A DNA stretch of 64,000 nucleotides from Filosporella fistucella (lineage: Eukaryota; Ascomycota; Leotiomycetes; Helotiales). Below are positions 51,731-62,826 of the stretch, piece after piece. The notes below the pieces were generated by a model. That model was given only the letters and a program-made list of their open reading frames with translations, was not told the origin of the DNA and searched no databases. The stretch is from the NCBI GenBank assembly GCA_030077755.1, contig JAQJZZ010000010.1, positions 4,402,001 to 4,466,000 on the forward strand, read 5' to 3'. The first letter of the stretch is position 1, and each line of letters opens with the position of its first letter. Made by a program: the position numbers and the translations under genes.

Positions 51731-53109
51731 ATGGGGTCCAATTCTTCTAAATCAGAGCCTCCACAGCCTGAACAGACCTATCGCACTGCGCTTATGATAC
51801 TTGATGACTGCTTGCCACAGCCGGATGAGGATCGAAGAGTTGCGATGAAAACAAGGAAACTCCAAACCTTCATCGATAGTCATGCTACACTGTACCACGA
51901 TCATCCGATTCGGAAATCTAAAGAGGAAATCGCCATCCTTCTGAAGGACCTCTTTCAAACAGACCCACTGAGTGTTCATAAGCTTGCCTCAAATCTCCAA
52001 CGCCCCAACACACGAGCGGTTTTTATTCGCATTTTGCTTGCAAGAGTTGTCTGCCAGGCGATAGATATTCATGAGACAACGCCTTTGACTTTGCTGCCTC
52101 TGGAGTTCAGTTCCTTCATGACTGCATTTGCGGCAAACCCTCGATCCAAGGAAACAATTGCAGGTAGATGCTCGACGCGAGACTGCTATCTTTATACTAA
52201 CCTTCACCAGTCGACCAGCTTGCAATATGTGAGTGGAGAAGGATAAGTTCATTCCTGTTACTGGGTCCACAAAACCGACACAGGGAATTGCGAGACTCTC
52301 ACATTCGAATTGGAACTTTGCTGGAATCTCTTGACCAGGTGCTGGTTCTTTTCGCCAGAGAAAGCTCCGAAGAAGGGAACAGACGAAGATTGACAAATCT
52401 TCGTGCTGTATTGAGTGCGGGGACTGACCTTGGCGTACTTCTTTTTGGACAGCCTTGCAGCTGGAAGCTAGATTGGAATATTCGTCCAACAGAAGATGGT
52501 GGTAATAATCCTGAGAAGAATAGAGGGTTTGTCGGCAGGTCCGCATCAAAACGAGACATTAGTAAGATGAACGGGGCGAGCACGACACGTCCGCCATCTG
52601 TATATCAACGAAAGGCACCAGCAGAGCGGAACCTGCGGAGTATGAAACGCACAAAATCAGTGTCGAAAGACTCATATTCCCCATCAACTCAGTATGGAAC
52701 CGACTACGTAGACACTGAGTCTGAGGACCAGTCACAAACGTGGAAACGAAATGTATCGCAGCATCGCCGAAGAACAAGCGTAGCAGCAAGTACGCACGAA
52801 GGCGATGGCGATGGTTCCGACTACAATACCATTGATGGAAGACCACGAGCTTCCAGTCGTCCCCCAGTGTCCTATAAAAGCGCTTCTCTGTCCAGAGCGA
52901 ACTCGAGGCAACGCAGGCATTCCGAAGACTTGACGGGACACACCCAAGATGCGCAGGACTTGGGGTTCAGAGCCCAAGGTGCCCCAACTTCGACCACGAT
53001 ATACTTCCCAGCTCTAGTAAAAACAACAGACGAGTATGGCCGCAAGTTTGAACGCCCAGTCATTGTATCCGAACCAGTGATACACAGAGCAGCAAGTGTA
53101 GTGCGGTAA
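51731..53109 (+). CDS. Uncharacterised fungal protein with N-myristoylation-like start
   Basis: Exon 1 (51731-52163) starts MGSNSSKSEPP, which fits the MGxxxS pattern for N-myristoylation, and encodes a mostly helical region. A last exon in another frame runs from about 52284 to 53109. It contains RAVLSAGTDLGVLLFGQPCSWKLDW, an Arg/Ser-rich disordered stretch, and a C-terminus with IYFPALVKTTDEYG. The middle is unsettled. A 10-base micro-exon at 52219-52228 between two GT-AG introns would keep frame; other joins give a stop in the last exon. The overall plan (helical N-terminus, FxQPxxxxxDW block, FPALVK tail) recalls an unnamed family I have seen in many filamentous ascomycetes, a memory I cannot check here. 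No function is known to me. A membrane location is inferred only from the possible lipid site. Confidence 0.6.
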
Positions 53110-53436
53110 TGGCATTGGAAGTACTACTTTAGAATACCATCTATCACATCTCATTCTCAAGGCGCTAGTTTAACATTATTAATGCTCCCACAAATTTCAG
53201 AAACGGGTTAAATCAGTAAAATGTATCAGCAGCTCCTCCTATATAACCCCACGACTTGATATTATGCCCAGCCCGATAAAAGTTCTATAAAGTCCTGAGT
53301 TCCACTGCCTGGCCTGTTTCCCCAGTGACATCGCAGCCCAAGTCTCAACAAACGCTCATGCCCGGGCTGTTTGAATGCGAGAAAGCGGGTGCTGTCGTAC
53401 AATATATTTCTTCTGCTACAGGATATTCCGACAATT
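53110..53436. other. Intergenic, convergent 3' ends
   Basis: 327 bases between the stops of the myristoylated unknown and the helical unknown. ORFs on both strands extend through it without motifs. Confidence 0.4.
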
Positions 53437-54021
53437 TCAACCCGCCATATGAAACACCATCGAACTCTGTCCTCGTAGAGCTCGAATCTGACTTGGACTT
53501 CGCAGAATTTGCAGATCTCTCCCCGGAGCAGATGGAGCAGATGGAGGGGTATATGCTGGCGGGGCCAGATGACGCGGTGCTGCTGTTGGGGCAGCGCTCA
53601 ATTTGTGGATAACAGTTAGAAGACTGCTGTGTACCATGGTGAGATAAGATTGGCGGGCCACAAATCGATCTTTGCCATTCATGACCCATTTGAAACGGCG
53701 TGGTATCGATATTGAATTGTTGACTTCGCGATCAATTCGATAAGCCTCGACTAGCTTTCCCAGTGCTAACGCTGCAGCGTCCATGTCGTTGATGACTGCC
53801 TCGATATAGTCCAGATCTGTGGCCGAAAATTGTAAGGACCTGCTCTTTCGTTGTCGAAGGTACCTCGCATGATTGAGATCTCGATGAGTGATTGCAAGTA
53901 GTTTGAGACATATCTTCAAATCTTCATCAACTTCCTTGAGCTTGAAGATCGTCTGGACAAGAACAAATGTCCCATTTAGGACAGTAACCGTGCCCGTGAT
54001 CACCGCAAGGGTAGCAGGCAT
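53437..54021 (-). CDS. Small helical fungal protein, resembling N-terminal domains of fungal STAND/HET proteins
   Basis: Single exon, 194 aa, ATG at 54021. The N-terminus (MPATLAVITGTVTVLNGTFVLVQTIFKLKEVDEDL) has one hydrophobic helix. Next come helices with CLKLLAITHRDLNHARYLRQRK and DYIEAVINDMDAAALALGKLVEAYR, and a conserved-looking FKWVMNGKDRF. The last 50 residues are Pro/Ala/Ser-rich. The layout recalls the helical N-terminal domains of fungal STAND and incompatibility proteins, but here it stands alone with no NACHT or repeat domain. The resemblance is from memory and the function is unknown. An intron near the 3' end that extends the protein in another frame (open to 53345) cannot be excluded. 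Confidence 0.6.
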   Translation of the reverse strand: MPATLAVITGTVTVLNGTFVLVQTIFKLKEVDEDLKICLKLLAITHRDLNHARYLRQRKSRSLQFSATDLDYIEAVINDMDAAALALGKLVEAYRIDREVNNSISIPRRFKWVMNGKDRFVARQSYLTMVHSSLLTVIHKLSAAPTAAPRHLAPPAYTPPSAPSAPGRDLQILRSPSQIRALRGQSSMVFHMAG

Positions 54022-55003
54022 GGCATGAAATTTGTAAAGATCAACAAGCTTGGAACTTTCAACTACAAGTACAATCTCACGAAGGTGGGGATCTTCGATG
54101 CTTCCATGCCTTGTCTCTCGGTGAGACGATTCAGCTTAGCCTTGGGAAACAGACTTGCGAGCTCGATTGCAGCAGCCACAATTATGAGCAACAAATCATG
54201 TTGTAAGGAATTCTGGCACAATTCGACTTCCAGTTTGCGTGGTGCCACTTGAACACGACAGAGCTGGTAATTGGCCTCTCTCAGCCATCTGCTCGTCAAC
54301 CCGCTGTTGTCACATTTTCGCTTGCCATACGATGAGAATGGAAAGCGCCGTAGCCTCGACAGAACAATGCCTGGCGCATGTCTGTGACTGTGACTCCATA
54401 GCCTGGTCGAGTATCATGGCTGAGTCATTATCCTACAGAGCCAACATGGACCCTTGCCCACAGCCACTCACCAAACGATATTTGGGCTGAATAGTATGTC
54501 TCTCTTGAGGGTTTTGTGTGTCTGAGATGCGATTGCCCTGCTGCTGCTGAGCTGCGTCCCGTCAGAATGCTGTCGATGGCGGAACTCAAAAGCCTTGACC
54601 TTGATCAGGCCTCTGCTGCTATCGTCGAGTTGCGTTCGCAACAATAAGTTGCCTTGTGTGGTCAGATTCCATGTCTCCCCGAGTGTGTCCCGTTCGAAAA
54701 TGTGCTCGCGGCTGAACCTTTCATGCCGCTTTAACAAGTACTGCCCCTACGAACCTACCTGGTCACACCTTATGTATGGTAATCACAGATACTGAAGTCT
54801 CATGTACTATACGTCAGGCTTTATGAACGTATCTTCTTCTAGAAGAGTTTCTAGTGCATGCAAGTGCATTTCCTTCCTTCCAACGACTTTCTTCAGCCCA
54901 ATTCTCGGTGTGTATATAAGTGTAAAGTACTTGTACAAGCGTTATTGGGATATGTATATAGCATGCAAGTGAGGTAGGAGCAAGTTTATCTAGTTCTAGA
55001 GAT
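54022..55003. other. Region between the helical unknown and MSH4, possible gene remnants
   Basis: 982 bases. Two minus-strand stretches stay open (54468-54737 and 54063-54299), and a third, about 54320-54425, reads MILDQAMESQ... in another frame. They lack a shared ATG-initiated model and carry no known motif; they could be decayed coding sequence or chance. No firm gene. Confidence 0.35.
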
Positions 55004-58000
55004 TTAATCCGACAATGCCACAACGGTCGTCTCACCTTTTTCTTCAGCTTTATCACCCTCATCTGCCGGATCTTCATTACAGCTTGCAGCCTCATTTTCG
55101 ATCTCCTCCATCCGACGAACAAATTCACCCTGCAGCCTACACAGCCAGCTCGACAATGCTTTATCATCCATGGGGCCATTGGAAGCCTGCTTTAAAGCTT
55201 CCCTCAACCCCAAAACTAACTTTCTTCGTTTTGTGAGCGCAAGAGCTTTAGATGATTTTTTCTTGGCTACAGCTTGAGCATCGAGCCTTTTTGAGACAGT
55301 ACTGGCGACATTGAGTACCTCAGATGGCAATCCAACTACCCGGGCAAGTGCTATACCATAGTGGTCTTCCCTGACATAGCCCTTGCCAATCTTATAGAGC
55401 ATGCTGATAGTATTATCGACGCTCATGTCAACGACAAGATGAAGATTGACGACACCAGGTCTTTCTGACATTATTTGTGCTACCATGGTAAGTCACAGTT
55501 ACAATTAAGGAACGGAGAGAAGCCCACCAAGCTCTCGAAAATGTGTGGCAAACCAAACCAAAGCCCTACTCTCTACCAAAGCTTCGGAAATACTCAACGC
55601 GATGGCCAGGCCGTCTCGCGTGCTCGTCCCTCTCCCAAGTTCATCAATAATTACCAAGCTATTTTTATTGATGTTCCTAAGAGATATTAGCAATCCAATG
55701 GCCATGAACGGCTGCTTGTTGGTCTTGCCTAAGTATGAAGGCAGTTTCCCTCATTTCGGCAGCGAATGTAGATACGTTTGCCTCGATGCTGTCGTCCATG
55801 GATACACGGGCGAACAACTGATGTATCAAGGAGAAGCTGGCATAAGTGGCTGGTACAAAGCTTCCCACTTGAGCCATGATTGTCATAAGAGCAACTGATC
55901 GAATGTAGGTACTCTTTCCACTCATGTTGCACCCGGTAATTACTTGGAACCGCTTTTCCCGGCTTGCATATACATCGTTAGGAATAAAACCCCCCTTATG
56001 AGCCTATGATCATCAATCTGAAGTCAGGGGCACTATTCAGATCTCGAGAAAAGCTATCCTACCTTTTCTTTCACAGGATGCCGACCAGCCCTGATGCCAA
56101 TCCAGTCAGTGAAATCCGGCTTGCAGTAGTCGTTTGTACTGGCAAGCTGAGCGAAAGCCGCGATCAGGTCCAGTACAGCGATACTTTCGCAGAGCCTGTA
56201 CAGAATTGGTAGCTCTGCTGTTAGATTGTCGATAAGGCTCTGTACTGTCTTATCACTCATCAAAACAACTTCCTGGTGCGAGTCCTCGATCCGTTTATTC
56301 AGTTTCATGAGATCAAGAGTCTGGCACTCAATGAACCCTCTTTTGCGGTAACGATTAACTAAAAATTCTGGCAAAGGTCGGTCGTCAAAATCAGCCTCGT
56401 AAAATCTCAAATAGTACCGCCGAGATTCATCAAACTTAGTCTCCGCTTGGAAGTCATATATTTCTGAAGTAATTGTCAATTGAAGCCACTGCGTATCTGA
56501 ATGTCTTATAGAAGCAGCTTACGGTTGATATCGGCGATATGTTGGTGCACATCCTCAGTAGCTTCTTTATATATTTGCCGTGCTACGTCGAGTAAGCCAC
56601 AAACTCCTGACTGGCCACGAATTAGTGAAAGATCAGAGCTATTTTACAGGGGTGCTTTACCTTTACGGCATATGTTCTTTGATTTCGCAAGTCGAGAGGT
56701 GTATTTTGGTGCGTCACATCTTCATTTATGACCTCCCTGATCAGCTCCATGACTGGAGTGGTGCTTTGAGGTTTGCAGTGGTCTCGGATCGTAGATAAAA
56801 GCTCAGCACGTGCCCCTCCAAGAGCTTCGTAAAGAGGCGGAACGGACTGAACGAATGCCTTGAGCATGAGAATGTTGTTAATGGATTGTTGAGAATACGA
56901 TATATCAGGTGTTCTTGGGATAATGACCAGCTATCTTCTCTCTTAGCATGACCTGGAACTTATAGCACAAAGCAAAAAGACATGCCTTTGCGAGAAGCCT
57001 CTCGATATCCTGAAAAGGTTTTAGGGCTAAACATAGCACAATCAGGTAGCTATACATTCTCAAAGTTGGCGACTTTACCTTGTCGAACTTGGAAAAACAT
57101 ATCTTCCTTTGAGGACAGTTCTTCAACTGCTTCATAACGATCTCTGAGCACCTCTGGCTGCGTGGAAGGCTGCAAGATATTACTCCGCAGAAGTCGAGCT
57201 CCCATGCGCGTCAGAGTCTCATTCATTACACCAAATAAACAATCTTTGGACTTCGGATTTTGTATGTTCTGGATGAGCTCAAGTGCATGAATGGTGGATA
57301 AATCAATCAGCATTGATCCTTCCGAAGGGCGGTACTTGATGCGGAGAGAGTGGAAGTTGAACGTCCGATTCAAGCTCAACTCAATGAACTTCAGTGCCTA
57401 CCCAGAATTCATCAGACACGAAGAAGTAGCACTCGCTTGTGGTTTCCTTACCGCAGCAAAACAACATGTCGCGAAGTAGTTGCCCTCGATGGCGACCCTA
57501 ATGGCTTCAAGGTCTTCTGCAAAAGCCAAATGTTGGATATAATCGAGTCCAGCGGATTCCGAGAAGTATTTGCGATCAACTGTGATGATCTGAGCCCCTA
57601 TAATGTTGTCTTCTGCGAGTTGATACAATTTAGACTTTCGGTTTGGAGGTCCAGATGTAGATACAAACAGAATGGTTGTTGGCTCGAATACTTGCAATTT
57701 GTTAAGTGTTCTCACGTAGAATTGGTTGTCGCACATTTGACTGAGTGCAGCTTCGCAAGTAGACATGTTAACGAAAGCCAATCCTACCGTTGGAGAAATT
57801 CCTCGAGATTCACTGATGGCGCAAATGATCTGCTGAGGCTCCCCGCCTCCAATGGAAGAAGTAGCACGAGATCGACAGCCCGTACCTGGACGACTTGTGC
57901 TCCGCCGACTTGTTCCTGGTCTACGGAGAAGAGAGGGCTGAGAATTCGATGTGGTATCTGCATTTTGGTAAGATGCCGTTGCATAGGAAATCAAGCTGTT

Positions 58001-58027
58001 TGATGTGGAGGCTCGCGGAGTTGCCAT
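55004..58027 (-). CDS. MSH4: Meiotic MutS homologue Msh4
   Basis: Nine exons, 57452-58027, 57079-57397, 56986-57026, 56661-56930, 56523-56610, 56063-56463, 55729-56003, 55528-55676 and 55004-55479, sum to 2595 bases, giving 864 aa. Domains in order: Ser/Thr-rich N-terminus; MutS II-like connector ([20 protein letters not shown]); MutS III core with [16 protein letters not shown]; clamp ([11 protein letters not shown]); MutS V ATPase with Walker [14 protein letters not shown], Walker [16 protein letters not shown] and WFATHFREL. No N-terminal mismatch-binding domain is visible, as expected. With Msh5 it forms the sliding clamp that stabilises meiotic crossover intermediates. Two introns need GC donors: 56931-56985 (AAG|GCATGT) and 55677-55728 (AG|GCAAGA). 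No GT alternative keeps the frame. Confidence 0.95.
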
Positions 58028-58823
58028 TGTATTCTAGGAGTCTTGCAGCTGGTTAGTGCTTGAGGGTTAATACGTGATCTGAGGAGTTTTGAGTGGAATG
58101 TTGCCCTGCATCAGGCAGTGGATAAGACTTTCATGTGTGAATCTGTGAATACCCAGCCTTCGGTCAAGATATTTTATTGGAAGAAGAGAAAGTACCTGGT
58201 TAGAGAAAGTAAAAGCAGGGGGGCTCAGTAGGTAGGTACCAAGGGCAAGGTGTACCTTAGGGTTGATTAGTTGTGCACGGGCCGCAATGGACCTTGGCGA
58301 AAGGCGAACCAGATACTGTATCTGCACCAGGCCAATTCCAGCATCCTAGAAAATGGAGTGGTCAAGTTATGGTACCTTTGGAAGTAGGACATAATGCAAG
58401 CACCCACCGATAGTGCTCTTAATAGAAACATTACAGTGCAACCCTACCATAGATTGCCTGAGCTAGGATTTCTTTCCTGCAGATACTTTTGAAAGACTTC
58501 TGACACGGAAAGTGTTGAGTGAAAGACGACAGATAAATCCAAAAAATACAAGAGACAGGAATTGATGTTACCACTTGCAAAATTCAAATTGCATACAAGA
58601 AAGCCAAAATTTCGCACGAGCGAGTAAATTCATTTTTATGCTCCTCTATCTTAAAAAACCCCAAATCGCTCTGCAATGCCACTTGTAAGACATGATGGAA
58701 GAAAATGGAGTGGAGAGAGGTATTATACAACATTTCAAAACTGCCGTGGACATCATTCAGAGCTCGTTGGAGCCTTTCCAGAGCTGATGGGTATTTTACA
58801 TGATCCGTCTTCACTATTTTCTT
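58028..58823. other. Intergenic between MSH4 (5' side) and HSP60 (3' side)
   Basis: 796 bases in a head-to-tail minus-strand pair: MSH4 promoter and HSP60 3' UTR. No exon seen; note that the last HSP60 exon reaches down to 58824. Confidence 0.5.
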
Positions 58824-60767
58824 TTACATCATTCCTCCCATACCACCCATCCCTATTGAACATTAGCATTTTAATTCTTGCTGCAGGAAGGTTCACTGAC
58901 CACCCATACCTCCCATGCCACCACTTGGCGGACCCTTCTCCTCTGGTGCCTCAACGATCGCAACTTCGGTGGTGCCAAGCAGTGAAGCAACACCACTGGC
59001 ATCAACCAGAGCAGTACGGACCACCTTGAAAGGGTCGACGATACCGGCAGCAATCATGTCGACGTATTCCCCTTTGGAACTGTCATATCCCCGGTTGAAG
59101 TTTGCTCCGTGCTCATCCATGAGCTTGCCAACTACAACCGAACCTTCACTTCCAGCATTCTCAACAATCATGCGAGCGGGCTTGGTGATAGCACTCTTGA
59201 TGATGCTTACACCAAGTTGCTGGTCAAAGTTCGCTGTCTTGATATTTCCGAGAGCTTGACTGGCTGCCTTGAGGAGAGCAGTTCCGCCACCTGGAAGGAT
59301 GCCCTCCTCAACGGCAGCACGGGTGGCATTCAGAGCATCGACAAATCGATCCTTCTTCTCACCAACTTCGACCTCGGAAGATCCACCAACCTTAATGACA
59401 GCAACACCACCAGAAAGCTTGGCAAGACGTTCTTGAAGCTTTTCCTTCTCGTAATCAGACGTGGTTGGGTCGTTCATAACGCCACGGATTTGTTCGCATC
59501 GTTGACTGATAGCATCCTTGCTTCCCTCACCATTCAAGATAATGGTGTCTTCCTTGGTAATAGTGATTGATCCAGTGGTTCCAAACATATCAGGAGTGGC
59601 CTTCTCAAGCTTGATATCAAGCTCATCAGTGAAGACAGTGGCATTGGTGAGGATACCAAGATCACCAAGAATAGACTTGCGATTGTCACCGAAGCCTGGT
59701 GCCTTGACAGCAGCGACTTGAAGTTGACCACGGAGCTTGTTCAGAATACAGACAGCAAGGGCCTCACCATCAATATCCTCAGCAATGATGACTAAAGGTC
59801 TGCGGAGTTGAGTAGATGCCTCCAGAGCTGGAATGATGTCTTGGACGGCAGAGATTTTCTTCTCGGAGAGGAGGATCAATGGCTTCTCAAACTCGACCTT
59901 CTGGGACTTTGTATCGGTGATGAAATATGGGGATACAAATCCACGGTCGAAACGCATACCCTCAGTTACTTCGAGCTCATCCTCCATAGTCTTTCCCTCT
60001 TTCACAGTGATAACGCCTTCCTTTCCAACCTTCTCCATAGCATTCGCAATGAGCTTGCCAATGTGGGTATCGCCATTAGCAGAGATGGTAGCGACTTGTG
60101 CAATCTCTTCGCTTGTTGTGATATCACGCTTGTTCTTCTGCAAGAACTCGACCACAGCATCAACGGCAGCCTGGGTCCCACGGCGCAAATCCATGGGATT
60201 GCATCCCGCCGCCACATTCTTTACTGTCTCGGAGAAGATCGCACGCGCGAGGACGGTGGCAGTCGTGGTTCCATCGCCAGCAGTCTCGTTCGTCTTAGAT
60301 GCAACATCTTGGATTAGTCGAGCGCCGAGGTTTTCGAATTTGTCCTTGAGAGTAATTGCTCTGGCGACAGTCACACCATCTAATCCCGTCAGCTGTTGTT
60401 AGTCAATACAAGAGCCGAAGAACAAACCCTTGGTGATCTTAGGGGATCCATATGCAGACTCGATCAACACATTGCGTCCCTTTGGTCCTAATGTTGTAGC
60501 AACTGCCTTTGCTAATGTCTCTACGCCAGCCAAAAGAGCTGCTCGTCCTTCAACGCCGAATTTGAGCTCCTATTCGTGCCATGCCAATTAGCTTCCATTG
60601 TGCCAAAACTCTCCCCAAATATATAAAAACTTTGAGAATATGAGGATATGACGTACCTTATGTGCAAACCTGAGCTGTTGAGCATTGAAGCCAGCAGAGG
60701 CAATAGGACGAAGCTTCGAGGAGGAACGTCCAAGGACGGAGGTCCTGGAAGTCAAGGCTCGCTGCAT
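58824..60767 (-). CDS. HSP60: Mitochondrial chaperonin Hsp60
   Basis: Four exons, 60657-60767, 60428-60569, 58901-60379 and 58824-58852, give 586 aa. The first exon is a basic, Ser-rich mitochondrial presequence ([20 protein letters not shown]...). The mature part starts near [14 protein letters not shown] and carries group I chaperonin signatures: [29 protein letters not shown] and [16 protein letters not shown]. The long third exon alone would end at [10 protein letters not shown] 48-base intron (GTCAGT...CTAATG...AATAG) joins a 29-base last exon and restores the Gly-Gly-Met tail GGMGGMM typical of Hsp60. It folds imported proteins in the matrix with Hsp10. It is divergent from RSA4; I found no perfect heat-shock element in the shared 387 bases. 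Confidence 0.96.
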
Positions 60768-61154
60768 AATGAAGGTATTAATGAGTGGGTGCAATAAGAA
60801 CGTACAACTACAAGAAGAGCAGGATGCTGAAAAAGTCGGATCGAGTGTTTGGTGGCGGAGGATGAAAGTTTTGGAAAGGGGAATGGATTCGGATAGGACG
60901 ACCTGGAAACTGAAAGAAAAGAAGAGCTCGGGCTCGGGTCCGGCGGGCGGTGTAGGTACGTGGCAGTATTATGCACGTTACCTAGCTTCCTAGGCACCTG
61001 AACTTTTTTTCCGTCCTTGCAGGAGTGTGGGGTTGTTTAAACCACGGGCAGGAAAAAAGTAAAGCGAATCGAGAAACTCACTCGAGGATTTCCATAGAAT
61101 AACTAGCCTTGAGTCCAGTTACTCTCGCAAACTTGGGTATCTTTAACTTTTAAC
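60768..61154. promoter_or_regulatory. Divergent promoter region, HSP60 / RSA4
   Basis: 387 bases between divergent start codons. Contains imperfect GAA/TTC units but no clean three-unit heat-shock element. A TACCTAGC...CCTAGG segment lies near 60978-60992. Confidence 0.45.
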
Positions 61155-62826
61155 ATGGCAACTGTTCTGCCTCCTCCGAGCAAAAGGCAGCGAACCGATG
61201 CGGCAGAGAGAGCCAGAGAACAACAGGATATTGAGGTCATACCAAGTGACGCGGGAAGCCTGCGACTACAATTCTATGATGAGACAACAGGGCTTCCTAT
61301 AGGTCAGGGACCGGTTCTCGTTCCAGTTGCAGACGCCAATCCAAAGAACCTCGAATTGCTTCTAAACACTTTACAAGGCCATGTAAGCATTCTCGCTGTC
61401 AAGGCAACAAGTCTGTGAGACGGGCACTAATTTTTCTGCTCAGGACTCGTCCGAATTCATTCCTTATCGATTTACTCTTCCCGTACCTGAAAAAAAGACC
61501 TCCGAGCTCATCACGACAGCGTTTCCATCGAATATATGGAAAACATTGATCAGTCCTGGCTTGATTAGCACAGAAGAAGTCCAAAATATTTCAGCAGCCC
61601 CTCAGGCAGTTTTTAGAGTACAGGCAGTCTCAAGATGTGCCTCTACAATTCCCGGACATGGGGAAGCTATCCTCGCAACTCAATTTTCACCCCGATCGTC
61701 GTCTAGAATGGTCAGTGGCAGCGGAGACAACACAGCAAGAGTATGGGATTGTGATACTGGAACGGCAGTCCACACATTGAAGGGACATACCAGCTGGGTG
61801 CTGGCTGTCAGTTGGTCCCCTGATGATTCGAAAATTGCAACAGGTAGCATGGACAACACTGTACGAATGTGGGATCCGAAAACTGGTAAGCAGTTAGGAA
61901 ATCCCATGAAAGGACACTCGAAATGGGTAACGAGCTTGGCATGGGAGCCTTTCCATACCCAGAGACCCGGACAGCCTAGGTTAGCATCCGCCTCAAAAGA
62001 TGCGACTGTCAGGATATGGTCGACAAATCAGCAAACAATTGAGATCGTGTTGAGTGGTCATAAAAGCTCGGTTTCTTGTGTCAAATGGGGCGGCACAGGG
62101 CTCATATACACGGGTTCTCATGACAAAACAGTGAAGGTGTGGAACGCTAAGGACGGTACTTTGGCGCATTCCTTTAGTGCTCACGCACATTGGGTGAACC
62201 ATCTGGCTCTCTCGACCGACTTCGTCATTCGCACCGCATACCATGATCACACTGGGAAGATTCCTGAATCTGAAGAAGGCAAAATCTCCAAGGCCAGAGA
62301 AAGATTCCTCAAAGCTGCGACTATACAAGGCGAAGTTATAGAGCGGCTAGTCTCAGCAAGTGATGACTTCACAATGTATCTGTGGGAGCCATCCAAAGGA
62401 ACAAAACCAGTTGCGAGAATGCTTGGCCACCAAAAACAGGTTAACCATGTAACATTCTCTCCAGATGGCTTGCTAATTGCTTCATCTGGGTTCGATAACC
62501 ATACCAAGATTTGGAACGCCAGAGACGGAAAGTTCATCAATACCCTCAGAGGACATGTCGCACCTGTATATCAGTGTGCATTTAGTCCAGACTCCAGGCT
62601 GTTGGTCACGGGAAGCAAAGACACGACTCTGAAAGTTTGGGACATGAGGACACACAAATTGTCTGCTGGTAAGTTTCATTGCATATTTGTGGTTGGTGTT
62701 GACACTTACACTGAGATAGATCTTCCTGGGCACCAGGATGAAGTATATGCGGTAGATTGGAGCCCTGACGGGCAGAAGGTTGGAAGTGGCGGAAAAGACA
62801 AGGCAATTCGTATTTGGAGACATTAA
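61155..62826 (+). CDS. RSA4: 60S assembly factor Rsa4 / Notchless (NLE1)
   Basis: Three exons, 61155-61382, 61444-62668 and 62720-62826, give 519 aa, the family length. The N-terminal NLE ubiquitin-like domain (LRLQFYDETTGLPIGQGPV...ELLLNTLQGHDSSEFIPYRFTL) is split by the first intron. There follow eight WD40 repeats (e.g. ARVWDCDTG, VRMWDPKTG, VRIWSTN, VKVWNAKDG, TKIWNARDG, LKVWDMRTH, IRIWRH). Rsa4 sits on pre-60S particles; its NLE domain binds the MIDAS of the Rea1/Mdn1 AAA ATPase, which pulls it off to drive maturation. The second intron (62669-62719) is 51 bases, a multiple of three without a stop, so its retention would insert 17 residues. Confidence 0.96.

Noticed and set aside
51989..52549. 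186-aa minus-strand ORF opposite the myristoylated unknown
   Set aside because: It is the shadow of the plus-strand gene; the plus strand carries the coherent start and the conserved-looking blocks.
56464..56522. Premature stop after ADIN in MSH4
   Set aside because: A 59-base intron ending TTCAG at 56464 continues into [17 protein letters not shown], as expected for the family.
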